Below are positions 13,578-21,240 of a stretch of 64,000 bases of DNA, in pieces. This DNA comes from Chromobacterium paludis (GTDB taxonomy: Bacteria; Pseudomonadota; Gammaproteobacteria; Burkholderiales; Chromobacteriaceae), in contig NZ_CP043473.1 in NCBI RefSeq assembly GCF_008275125.1, positions 3,658,001 through 3,722,000 on the forward strand. The letters run 5' to 3'. Position numbers and translations under genes: made by a program. The notes under the pieces were generated by a model. That model saw only the letters and a program-made list of their open reading frames with translations. It was not told the DNA's origin and did no database searches. Numbering within the stretch: position 1 is the stretch's first letter; the number at the start of each line of letters is the position of its first letter.

Positions 13578-15251
13578 TTAGCTCTTCAGATAGGGGATGG
13601 TTTTCAGGCTGGCCGGCGGCGCGGCGTCGCCGGCGGACGGGCTGCCCCAACTGATGAATTGGCCATCCTTGGCGACGGCAAGGAAGCCGCCCAGCGCGGT
13701 GCTGTAAATGGCGCGGATGTTTTTCAGCTTGCCTTGCACGGCGCTGCTGTCGCCGCCGTGCATGGGCGCGCCCCAGGTGACGACGGAGCCATCTTTTTTC
13801 AGTGCGGCAAAGGCGTAGTCGTTGGCGTACAGCGCCACGACATTGTTCAGCTGCGGCTGCACGGCGCCGCTGTCGCCGCCGCGCGTTTCATCGCCCCAGG
13901 TGACCACGCTGCCGTCTTTCTTCAGCGCGGCGAAGGCCAGCTCAGTGCTGGCGATGTCCACCACATTGTTCAGCTGCGACTGCGCGGCGCTTGGGTCGTT
14001 GCGCAGCTTGTCGCCCCAGGTCACCACGCTGCCGTCCTGCTTGAGGGCGGCAAAGGCGGCCTTGCTGGCGAATACCTTGGCCACATTGCTGAGGCTGGCT
14101 TCCAGCAAGGTCAGGTTGGCGCCCTTGTCGAACTGCGGGCTGCCGATGGTGGAGACGAGGCCGTTCTTGCCCAGCACGGCCAGCACCGCGCCATTGCTGA
14201 CCAGGTTCAGCGCGTTTTGCGGCGCGGCTTCCTGGCCATTGAAGAAGTCCTCGGTATCCCAATTGATGCCCCAGCTGACCACGCTGCCGTCTTGCTTCAA
14301 GGCGGCGAACTGGTAATCGGTGGCGTAGAGCTTGACCACATCTTTCAGTTTAGCCGCGACGGGAGCGGTATCGCCGCCGCTTTCCGGGTCGCCCCAGGCG
14401 ACGACGGTGCCGTCTTTCTTCAGCGCGGCGGCGGCGGCCAGGTTATAGCTGACGTCGCGGATGTCGCGCAGTCCAGCCAGCGCGTCCGCCGACGGGAAGG
14501 ATTGCGCGGCGGTTTTCCAGGCGCCCAGGCCGCCGAAGGTTTTTTGCGTCAGGCCCCAGGTGGCGGCGCTGCCGTCTTCATTCAGCGCGACGAAGCTGCG
14601 CTGGGTGGGCCATAGCTTGACCACCTTGCCGAAGGCGCCGGCGGCGGTCATGAAGCGGTTGGTGGTCACGCCCTGTACCGAGACGAAGGGCGATTTGGCC
14701 CAGACGCTGCCCCAGGACACCACTTTGCCGTCGGCTTGCAGCGCCGCCAGCGCGCGCTCGTTGCCCACCACCTGCACCACGTTCTTGGGCTGCTGCTCCG
14801 GTTTGAGCGACGACAGATCGCCGCCCAGCAGCTTATCGCCCCATACCGCCAGCGTTCGGTCTGGCTGGATCACGGCAAACACGCCGGGGGTGGTGAACAC
14901 GCTTTGCGCGGCCAGCGTCAGCGTGGCGCTGGCATTGCCGCAGCTGGCGGTCACTTGCAGCGGATGGTCGGGCGCGGGGTCGTCCACGCTGGCGCCGCTG
15001 GCCGTCAGCTTGGCGTCGTCGGCAGCGCTCCAGTTGATTTTGGCGCCGCCTACGCAGCCTTCGCTGCTGGCGCTCAATCGGGCGCCGCGCGCGCCGTATA
15101 CGTCCAGCGTCAGCTTGGCTTGCTCTTGCAGATTGCTGGTGCTGCGGCCGCCTTGCTCATCGCTGCCGCCTCCGCAGCCCGCCAGCGTGCCTATCATCGC
15201 CATGCTGATGCTGAGCGTGCTGAGACGCCACGTTGTTGTTGCCCTGGGCAT
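13578..15251 (-). CDS. RCC1-like repeat lipoprotein
   Basis: A 557-residue predicted lipoprotein. The start at 15251 is supported by AAGGAG 5 nt upstream and gives a signal sequence ending in the lipobox TLAG-C followed by GGGS. After a Ser/Ala-rich N-terminal domain with a Cys pair (EGCVGG, ASCGNA), repeats of roughly 50 residues run to the end, each with the core FAALKxDGSVVTWGD followed by GGDSxAVQxxLxNV; they resemble RCC1/beta-propeller blades. Surface beta-propellers bind protein or glycan partners. It is first in an operon with a subtilase, so it may be a partner, substrate or inhibitor; that is inference. Confidence 0.8.
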   Translation of the reverse strand: MPRATTTWRLSTLSISMAMIGTLAGCGGGSDEQGGRSTSNLQEQAKLTLDVYGARGARLSASSEGCVGGAKINWSAADDAKLTASGASVDDPAPDHPLQVTASCGNASATLTLAAQSVFTTPGVFAVIQPDRTLAVWGDKLLGGDLSSLKPEQQPKNVVQVVGNERALAALQADGKVVSWGSVWAKSPFVSVQGVTTNRFMTAAGAFGKVVKLWPTQRSFVALNEDGSAATWGLTQKTFGGLGAWKTAAQSFPSADALAGLRDIRDVSYNLAAAAALKKDGTVVAWGDPESGGDTAPVAAKLKDVVKLYATDYQFAALKQDGSVVSWGINWDTEDFFNGQEAAPQNALNLVSNGAVLAVLGKNGLVSTIGSPQFDKGANLTLLEASLSNVAKVFASKAAFAALKQDGSVVTWGDKLRNDPSAAQSQLNNVVDIASTELAFAALKKDGSVVTWGDETRGGDSGAVQPQLNNVVALYANDYAFAALKKDGSVVTWGAPMHGGDSSAVQGKLKNIRAIYSTALGGFLAVAKDGQFISWGSPSAGDAAPPASLKTIPYLKS

Positions 15252-15577
15252 GTAATCTCCTTTGCATCCGGTCACGGATATTTTTACGTGCATGTTGTTT
15301 GTTAATTTTCATGAAATGCACGAAGAAATATTAATGACAAAGGTATTTTTTGCAAATGGGGATGGTGGACGCCGCCCGACGGACGCGCCCGCTCCGGCCG
15401 AATGGGAAACGGGACGCGACATTGAAAAATAAGTAGAAATAGCTAGGCGCGGGCAGGAAGAAGGAGCGACTGGGCTGGGCGCGGCCATCAGCCATAAGTC
15501 ATATTTTGTGTCATTTTTGAGACATGAAACCTGACCCAGGCAAGCTCCTGGCGGTTAGGGGCGCGCAGGCTGCCGGC
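15252..15577. other. Intergenic region, no gene seen
   Basis: 326 bp between two leftward genes. The part next to the lipoprotein is relatively AT-rich and probably carries its promoter; no convincing hexamer pair, RNA or conserved ORF was recognised. A short plus-strand frame starting at 15524 is the shadow of the next gene. Confidence 0.5.
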
Positions 15578-16834
15578 TCACCAGAGCAAGGGCAGCAGGC
15601 CCAGCGCCGCCAGCGCCAGCAAAAAGCCAAGGCTCTGCCGTCCGGCCGCGCGCGCGCCCAGCATGCAGGCGTAGACGCCCTTGGCCACGTTGTTGCCGGC
15701 CACGGCGATCAGGATGGCCGATCCGGCCACCGGCAGCGGCGTCAGCTGCGGCGTGGATTGGGTGATGCCCATGATGAAGGGGTCCACGTCGCTGACGCCC
15801 ATCACCGCCGCCAGCGTATAGACGCCGGCCGATCCCAGGTATTGCGCGGCCAGCCGGGTGGCCACCAGCATGGCGATGAACAGCAGGGCGAACAGGACGG
15901 CGGCGCCGATCTCCAGCGGGTTTTGCGGCCGGTAGTCGCTATGCTTGCCGGCTTCCGGCGGCGGGCCGCTGCGCGACCACAGCCAGCCGCCCAGCAGCGC
16001 CAGCGCCGCCAGCGCGCTGAAGGCCGGCCACAGCCGCAGCAGCAGCGCGAAGTTGAACAGGGCGAGGAAGGCCATCAAGCGCAGATACATCACGCCGGAA
16101 GCCATCAGGATGGCGCCTGAGAACAGCCGCGGCGTGGCGCCCTCGGCGGAGCGGCGCGCCATCACCACGGTGGTGACGGTGGAGGAGTAGGCGCCGCCGG
16201 CCAGCGCGGCCAGCAGCAGGCCGCCGCTGCCCTGGCGCAGCTTTTGCAGCAAGTAGCTGCCGTAGGACACGGCGCTGACCGCCACCACCACCAGCCAGGT
16301 CTTGAACGGATTGATCTGGAAGCGGCCGATGGTCTCGTCGGGCAGCAGCGGCAGGATCACCGCCGCCAGCAGCAGGAATTGGGTGAAGGTCAGGATATCG
16401 GCCGGGTCTATGCGTTGCGCCAGGCTTTCCAGCCGCGATTTGAACTCCAGCAGCAAGAGGCTGGCCACGGTCAGCGTGGTGGCCAGCCAGTACAGCTCGC
16501 GGCAGACCAGCACGCCGATCAGATAGGTGGCCAGTCCTGACATCTCGCTGGTGACGCCGGAATAGCCTGATGAACCCAGCTTGTGCCAATACGACATCAG
16601 CAAAAAGGCCGCCACCACGGCAAAGCCTAGCCCGACCAGCGCCCAATCGCCGCCGGACAGCGCCGCGGCGACGTAGCCGATCAGCCCGATCAACGGGTAG
16701 GTGCGCACGCCGCCGAAGACGTAATGTTCGCCGCCGGCCTTGCGCTCTTCGCGCTCCAGTCCGATCAAGAAGGCCAGGAACAGCACCAGGGTGATTTGCG
16801 TCGCCTCGGGCGGCAGCCAGTCCAGGTAGCGCAT
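15578..16834 (-). CDS. MgtC/SapB-type membrane protein with DUF4010 domain
   Basis: A 418-residue polytopic inner-membrane protein. The N-terminal third (LVLFLAFLIGLEREERK, GGVRTYPLIGLIGYVAA) is the MgtC/SapB family signature, followed by a C-terminal DUF4010 block with several helices and GGAYSSTVTTVVMARRS. About eleven hydrophobic segments are visible. MgtC proteins help adaptation to low magnesium and acid by interacting with ATP synthase or kinases; the function of DUF4010 fusions is not established. The start at 16834 (MRYLDWLPPEA) is chosen because the upstream extension is polar and not family-like; an upstream start cannot be excluded. Confidence 0.85.
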   Translation of the reverse strand: MRYLDWLPPEATQITLVLFLAFLIGLEREERKAGGEHYVFGGVRTYPLIGLIGYVAAALSGGDWALVGLGFAVVAAFLLMSYWHKLGSSGYSGVTSEMSGLATYLIGVLVCRELYWLATTLTVASLLLLEFKSRLESLAQRIDPADILTFTQFLLLAAVILPLLPDETIGRFQINPFKTWLVVVAVSAVSYGSYLLQKLRQGSGGLLLAALAGGAYSSTVTTVVMARRSAEGATPRLFSGAILMASGVMYLRLMAFLALFNFALLLRLWPAFSALAALALLGGWLWSRSGPPPEAGKHSDYRPQNPLEIGAAVLFALLFIAMLVATRLAAQYLGSAGVYTLAAVMGVSDVDPFIMGITQSTPQLTPLPVAGSAILIAVAGNNVAKGVYACMLGARAAGRQSLGFLLALAALGLLPLLW

Positions 16835-17061
16835 GGGCAGGATTTCCAGTTGGGAGCAGTATTCCGTGCACGATATCCCGATGGCGTGGCGCTGTACACT
16901 GGCGGCCTGCCGGCTCCTTGTCATACTCAATGGATTTTTGCTGTTGTGCCTGGTGCCGCAGCAGGGCGGACGGAGACGCGGGAGCGGGCTGGGATGGGGC
17001 GAGGCAGAAGGGGGCGAAATGCGCGGAGCAGCCGTTTGCGGCGGGGACAGGCCACCGCCGC

Positions 17062-17081
17062 GCCGGGAAACCTATCCCGGC
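17062..17081 (-). terminator. Hairpin directly after the GG-leader peptide gene
   Basis: A 7-bp stem GCCGGGA / TCCCGGC with a six-base loop abuts the stop codon of the peptide gene. It has no T run, so it may end or protect the transcript rather than act as a classical terminator. Confidence 0.35.
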
Positions 17082-17243
17082 TTATTCCGTCGGCAGGTAG
17101 CCGGCCGGATGGGTCACCGACACGATGCCGCCGGAAACTTGCTCCACTTCCGCTTGTTCCAGGCGAACCATGGCAGCCAGTTCCACGCTGGTTTCCAGTT
17201 GGGTTTCGAAGTCAGCGGCTTGCAGGGTTTCGTTCTTCTTCAT
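17082..17243 (-). CDS. 53-residue double-glycine leader peptide
   Basis: A small peptide beginning MKKNETLQAADFETQLE and ending GYLPTE. The central stretch LEQAEVEQVSGG matches the double-glycine leader pattern (acidic helix, then hydrophobic-x-GG) cleaved by C39 peptidase-transporters or other maturation proteases, which would release the 14-residue core IVSVTHPAGYLPTE. The ATG at 17243 has AAAGG 7 nt upstream (AAAGGCAACAAAATG). It lies 52 bp downstream of the eight-cysteine protein gene on the same strand, suggesting a peptide natural-product or peptide-signal pair. No transporter or modifying enzyme is encoded next to it. Could also be a small regulatory protein; the product is not recognised. 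Confidence 0.65.
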   Translation of the reverse strand: MKKNETLQAADFETQLETSVELAAMVRLEQAEVEQVSGGIVSVTHPAGYLPTE

Positions 17244-17295
17244 TTTGTTGCCTTTCATAGACAGGTTGAGAGTGAGGCGGCTGGCGCCGCTCTTG

Positions 17296-17748
17296 TTATG
17301 ACTGGGAAGGCGCGGCGTCGCGGCGCGGCGGCACTCTCGCCTCGGCGATGCCCGACGGCGCCTGCAAATCCTGGGTGATGACGCGCGCGCAGCGCATGCA
17401 GGCGTCTTGGCCATGCTGGTGCCACCACACGCAGTCTGGGCGGATGGCGCAGTAAGCCAGTTCCTCGCTGATGGGGGACACTTTGTCGATGATGCGGTTG
17501 ACCAGCGTGCATTGCTCGCTGGCGGCGTCGTGGTGGGCGCATTTGCCGCCGGCGCATGGCCCGGCGGTGCGGAACACTTCGCCGGGCGCGATGCCGTTCA
17601 GTTTGGCGGCGTCGATCTGCTCCACCGGCATGGCCTGCTTCAGATAAATGATGCGGCGATCGCCCGCGCTGCCGCCCAGCATGCCGAACACGCGCTGGCC
17701 GTTGGCGTGGAAGTCGGCGCTGGGACAGGCGGCGTGTTCTTTTTTCAT
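17296..17748 (-). CDS. Eight-cysteine protein, possible Fe-S binder, peptide-operon partner
   Basis: A 150-residue cytoplasmic protein with eight cysteines at positions 8, 65, 70, 80, 100, 106, 117 and 120, in the patterns GPCAGGKCAHH-x6-C, YCAIRPDCVWWHQ and ACMRCARVIT. The spacing, with C-x4-C, C-x5-C and C-x2-C pairs, looks like an iron-sulphur or zinc site. I recall similar small proteins being annotated loosely as nitrogen-fixation proteins near bacteriocin-type precursor genes, but I cannot verify that. The start at 17748 is supported by GGAG 8 nt upstream; an upstream in-frame Met at 17820 lacks this. It precedes the GG-leader peptide gene in an apparent operon. Function unknown. Confidence 0.75.
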   Translation of the reverse strand: MKKEHAACPSADFHANGQRVFGMLGGSAGDRRIIYLKQAMPVEQIDAAKLNGIAPGEVFRTAGPCAGGKCAHHDAASEQCTLVNRIIDKVSPISEELAYCAIRPDCVWWHQHGQDACMRCARVITQDLQAPSGIAEARVPPRRDAAPSQS

Positions 17749-17878
17749 GCGCTTGGCTCCATTCGGATGGGCGGCGATCTGGTCAGATAGCCGGGATAGG
17801 GAATTTATAGACAATGACAATTGAATTGAAAATATGATTTTTATGCATAAAATTCAAAAAGCAACTAAAGTCTACGCT

Positions 17879-17907
17879 ATTAAATTTAAATGACATTTAA
17901 ATTTAAT
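17879..17907. promoter_or_regulatory. Perfect 14-bp-arm AT palindrome
   Basis: ATTAAATTTAAATG and CATTTAAATTTAAT flank a single A, making a perfect inverted repeat 131 bp upstream of the eight-cysteine gene. A weaker inverted repeat, TTGAATT / AATTCAA (17821-17827 with 17851-17857), lies between it and the gene. The symmetry suggests a dimeric regulator site or an AT-rich extruding cruciform. No regulator gene adjoins. Confidence 0.5.
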
Positions 17908-17984
17908 GTCGACGCACAAGACGACAGCGATGTTTCAGTCCGGCAGGGCAATTTGGGAGACGCAGGGGCGAGCAAACTGCGGGG

Positions 17985-18022
17985 TGTGGATAAATTCGGG
18001 GCGCGGCTGCGGCAGTGGATAA
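17985..18022 (+). other. Pair of DnaA-box-like 9-mers
   Basis: TGTGGATAA at 17985-17993 (the exact complement of the consensus DnaA box) and AGTGGATAA at 18014-18022 (one mismatch), same orientation, 29 bp apart start to start. A second pair with the same spacing occurs at 44433-44470. DnaA binding is inference; the 334-bp gap 17749-18082 also holds the palindrome above and the terminator below. Confidence 0.35.
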
Positions 18023-18033
18023 GTCCAGCAATG

Positions 18034-18059
18034 AAAAAACCGCGCCTGACGGCGCGGTT
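18034..18059 (-). terminator. Terminator of the aminopeptidase P gene
   Basis: On the minus strand AACCGCGCC - GTCA - GGCGCGGTT followed by a T run (A run at 18034-18039), 24 bp after the aminopeptidase stop codon. Confidence 0.85.
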
Positions 18060-18082
18060 GCGATGCGTTTTGAAGACGGCGC

Positions 18083-19471
18083 TTACATCGCCATCACGGC
18101 TTCAATCTCTTCCACCGTCTTCGGAATCGGCTCGCCCAGCACGCGGCTGCCGTCTGCGGTCACCAGCACATTGTCCTCGATGCGGATGCCGCCGAAATCG
18201 GCGTATTCGCGGAACTTGGCGTAGTTGATGGTCTGGCTGTGGCGGCCTTCCTTCTCCCAGGCCTCGATCAGCGCCGGGATGAAGTAAACGCCCGGCTCCA
18301 CCGTCACCACCATGCCGGCCTTCAAGGGCTTGCCCAGGCGCAGATAGCCCAGGCCGAACAGCTGGCTGCGCTCGGCGCCTTCGCCGTAGCCCACCAGGTC
18401 TTCGCCCAGCGCTTCCATGTCATGCACATCCATGCCGATCTGGTGGCCCAGGCCGTGCGGGAAGGCGATGGCGTAGGCGCCGGATTCGACGATGTCTTCG
18501 GCCTTGCCGTTGAAGAAGCCCAACGCGGCCATGCGCTCCGCCATCACGGCGGCGGACAGCTTATGGATGTCCTGGTATTTGACGCCGGGCTTGATGGCGG
18601 CGATGGAGGCTTCCTGCATCTCCAGCACGATGTCGTACAGCTCGCGCTGGCGGGTGGAGAACTTGCCGCCCACCGGGAAGGTGCGGGTGATGTCGCTGGC
18701 GTAGCCGCCGCCGCTGGCGCAGCCGGTGTCGTTCAGCACCAGGTCGCCCTGCTGCAGCACATTGGCGTGACCATGGTTGTGCAGCACTTCGCCGCGCTTG
18801 GAGAAAATGGACGGGTAGGCCAGCTGCCAGTCATGGCGGCGCATGATGCCTTCCATGATGCCCACCACCTGGTATTCCACCACGCCGGGCTTGGCGTTCT
18901 GCATCGCGGCGATGTGCATGGCGTGGGTCACGCCCAGCGCGGCTTCCATCTCGGCGATTTCTTCCTCGCCCTTGATCTCGCGCAGCGCCACCACGGCGCG
19001 GGTCAGCTCGGGACAGAAACCTGCCTTGACTTCGGCCGGATGCGTATCCAGCAGGCGGCCCATCTCGATCAGCGTCTCGCCGCGGTACGGCGCCAGGTAG
19101 CGCACCGGGCGGCCGGCGGCGCGGGCATCGGCCACGGCCTGCGCCAGTTCGGCGTACGGCCGGCTGCGCTGCAGCCCGGCCAGCGCGGCGCGCTCGGCCA
19201 GGGACGGCAAGGGGCCGGTCCACACGATGTCCGCCACGTCCGGGTCATTGCCGAACAACACCGCCTCTCCGCTGTCGGCGTCGATCGCGCCGGCTAGGCC
19301 GGGCTCGTTCAGGCCGAAGAAATATCGGAAGCTGGAGTCCTGCACGAAGGGCAGGGTGTTGTCGTGGTAATTCATCGGCGAATCGACGTTGCCGACGAAC
19401 AGCAACAGGCCGGACAGGCCGGCTTGCTGCAGGCGGGCGCGGCGCTGGGCGTAGACGGAGGGGGCGAACAT
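18083..19471 (-). CDS. Aminopeptidase P (Xaa-Pro aminopeptidase) family
   Basis: A 462-residue M24 metallopeptidase that removes N-terminal residues preceding proline. The N-terminal AMP_N domain (LLFVGNVDSPMNYHDNTLPFVQDSSFRYFFGL) is followed by the pita-bread catalytic domain with metal ligands in VLNDTGCASGGGYASDITRTFPVGG, HGLGHQIGMDVHD, and TVEPGVYFIP. The length fits cytoplasmic PepP (about 440). Monocistronic by appearance, with its own terminator at 18034 and a palindrome in its promoter region. PepP is the likeliest assignment; a prolidase-type PepQ is less likely because an AMP_N domain is present. Confidence 0.9.
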   Translation of the reverse strand: MFAPSVYAQRRARLQQAGLSGLLLFVGNVDSPMNYHDNTLPFVQDSSFRYFFGLNEPGLAGAIDADSGEAVLFGNDPDVADIVWTGPLPSLAERAALAGLQRSRPYAELAQAVADARAAGRPVRYLAPYRGETLIEMGRLLDTHPAEVKAGFCPELTRAVVALREIKGEEEIAEMEAALGVTHAMHIAAMQNAKPGVVEYQVVGIMEGIMRRHDWQLAYPSIFSKRGEVLHNHGHANVLQQGDLVLNDTGCASGGGYASDITRTFPVGGKFSTRQRELYDIVLEMQEASIAAIKPGVKYQDIHKLSAAVMAERMAALGFFNGKAEDIVESGAYAIAFPHGLGHQIGMDVHDMEALGEDLVGYGEGAERSQLFGLGYLRLGKPLKAGMVVTVEPGVYFIPALIEAWEKEGRHSQTINYAKFREYADFGGIRIEDNVLVTADGSRVLGEPIPKTVEEIEAVMAM

Positions 19472-19506
19472 GTTTTCTCCTTGGCGCGCGGCGGGATGCC
19501 GCGCGG

Positions 19507-19518
19507 ATTGTATACAAT
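19507..19518. promoter_or_regulatory. ATTGTATACAAT palindrome upstream of aminopeptidase P
   Basis: A perfect 12-bp palindrome 36 bp upstream of the start codon. The GTATAC core resembles GntR-family (HutC-like) operators and also contains a TATACA that could serve as a -10 box, so regulator binding would block transcription. Inference only. Confidence 0.35.
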
Positions 19519-19561
19519 TTCCTAACTTAACACGCCCGGCGCGCGGCGGCCAGCCGGAACG

Positions 19562-20773
19562 CTAGCGCGCGGCCGCCGTTTCCGCCTTGTCCGACAAAGA
19601 CTTGGGCGGCGCCAGCAGCCGGCACAGCAGGCCGCCGGCCAGCATGGCCCACAGCGGCGCGCCCAGTCCGGCGAAGCTGACGCCGGAGGCGGCCACCACG
19701 AAAGTCAGCAGCGCCGCCTCTCTATGTTCGGCATCGGCGACGGCCGCGCTCAGCGACGAGGCCAGGGTGCCGAACAGCGCCAAGCCGGCCGCCGTCACCA
19801 GCAAGGGTTTGGGCAAGGCCAGCGCCAGCGCCGCCAGCGCGCCGCCCATCATGCCCATCGCGATGTAGATCAGCCCGCAGAACACGCCGGCCACATAGCG
19901 GCGGCTGCGGTCCGGGTGCGCTTCCGGCCCGGTGCAGATGGCGGCGATGATGGCGGCCAAGGTCACGCCGTGGCCGCCCAAGGGCGCGGTGAGCAGGGAG
20001 GCGACGCCCAGCGCGCTGACCGGCGAGCGGGCCGGAACGTTATAGCCAAAGGCGCGCAGCACCGCCATGCCGGGCAGAAACTGGCTGGTCAGCGCCAGCA
20101 GGGCCAGCGGCAAGGCCAGGTTGACGAAAGCGGACCACGACCAGGCCGGCCAGGTGAACAGCGGCACGGCGATGGCATGCAGCGATGCGCCGGCCGGCGC
20201 ATGCAGCTCGCCCGCCGACAGCGCCGCGCCCGCCGCGATGGCCGCCAGCAAGGCCCCGCGCGGAAACCAGCGGCGGCCGATGAAAAACAGCCCCGCCATG
20301 GCCAGCACCAGGCCGAGATGGCCCGCCGCCTCGCTCACCACCTCGCCGACGAAATGAAACAGGATGCCGGCCAGCAAGGCCGCCGCCAGCGCCGGCGGGA
20401 ACAGCGCCATCAACCTATCGAACAAGCCGCTGGCGCCCACCAGGGTGACGATGGCGGCGGCGGCCAGGAAGGCGCCCACGGCCTCCGGGTAAGGCACGCC
20501 GGGCAGGGCGGCCAGCAGCAGCGCCGCGCCGGGCGTGCTCCAGGCAGTGATCACCGGCGCTTTCCAGCGCAGGCTCAGCCATAGCCCGGCCACGCCTGAG
20601 CCTATGGATACCGCCCACACCCAAGAGGCCAGCTGCGCCTGGCTCAGGCCGGCCGACTGGGCGGCGTGGACGATGATCAGAAACGGGCCGGAAAAGCCGA
20701 CCATCAAGGCCAGCGCGGCGGCCAGCAGGGCGGAGGGGGCGGCGTCGCGCCGCAGGGTGCGCCAAAAGCTCAT
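19562..20773 (-). CDS. BenE-type benzoate/H+ symporter family transporter
   Basis: A 403-residue inner-membrane protein with about twelve hydrophobic helices, matching the BenE family (ALALMVGFSGPFLIIVHAA, ITAWSTPGAALLLA, APLGGHGVTLAAIIAAICTGPEAHPD). BenE members import benzoate with protons, but many orphan members have unknown substrates. The start at 20773 (MSFWRTLRRD) is chosen over an upstream frame extension that is not membrane-like. It is divergent from the cupin gene across a 133-bp gap. No aromatic degradation genes are nearby, so the substrate is uncertain. Confidence 0.85.
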   Translation of the reverse strand: MSFWRTLRRDAAPSALLAAALALMVGFSGPFLIIVHAAQSAGLSQAQLASWVWAVSIGSGVAGLWLSLRWKAPVITAWSTPGAALLLAALPGVPYPEAVGAFLAAAAIVTLVGASGLFDRLMALFPPALAAALLAGILFHFVGEVVSEAAGHLGLVLAMAGLFFIGRRWFPRGALLAAIAAGAALSAGELHAPAGASLHAIAVPLFTWPAWSWSAFVNLALPLALLALTSQFLPGMAVLRAFGYNVPARSPVSALGVASLLTAPLGGHGVTLAAIIAAICTGPEAHPDRSRRYVAGVFCGLIYIAMGMMGGALAALALALPKPLLVTAAGLALFGTLASSLSAAVADAEHREAALLTFVVAASGVSFAGLGAPLWAMLAGGLLCRLLAPPKSLSDKAETAAAR

Positions 20774-20906
20774 GGGTCTTGCTTTCTTGTCGATGCGAAT
20801 GTCGCCAGCGTGCCACGCGCCGGCCGGTCGCCCTCCCACAAGCGGGCCAAACAGTTTATGCTGATCCGCATCTGTTCTATATAACAGCCATTTTCAGGAG
20901 CCCAGC

Positions 20907-21236
20907 ATGCGGCTGACCGGCATTCCCTTCGGCGTCACCGATTGGTCTGATATCCCCGCCACCGAGCACCCTGGCGAACAGGGCCGCGCCTACTGGCGCA
21001 CCCGCCAGTTCGGCGACATCCGGGTGCGCATGGTGGAGTACACGGCGGGCTATCTGGCCGACCACTGGTGCGAGAAGGGCCACATCCTGCTGTGCCTGGA
21101 GGGCGAGCTGCATACCGAGCTGGACGACGGCCGCGTCTTCATCCTCACGCCCGGCATGAGCTACCAGGTGGCGGACCAGGCGGAGGCCCACCGCTCCCGC
21201 GCGCCGCAGGGCGCCAAGCTGTTCATCGTCGACTGA
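20907..21236 (+). CDS. DHCW-motif cupin-fold protein
   Basis: A 109-residue single-domain cupin. The motif YLADHWCEKGHILLCLEGEL (about residues 48-67) marks the DHCW-motif cupin family, a compact beta-barrel that may bind a metal. No enzymatic activity is established for the family. AGGAG lies about 7 nt before the ATG. It is followed after 4 nt by the MocR-type regulator gene, then a GNAT gene overlapping it, so the three form a probable operon. Confidence 0.85.
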   Translation: MRLTGIPFGVTDWSDIPATEHPGEQGRAYWRTRQFGDIRVRMVEYTAGYLADHWCEKGHILLCLEGELHTELDDGRVFILTPGMSYQVADQAEAHRSRAPQGAKLFIVD

Positions 21237-21240
21237 AGCC

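Noticed and set aside
16835..17081. Short plus-strand frames (such as 16918-17100)
   Set aside because: Low-complexity, no ribosome-binding site of note and no family resemblance; treated as non-coding.
17985..18022. Replication origin
   Set aside because: Only two DnaA-box-like sequences, no dnaA, dnaN or gidA neighbours and no clear AT-rich unwinding region beside them.
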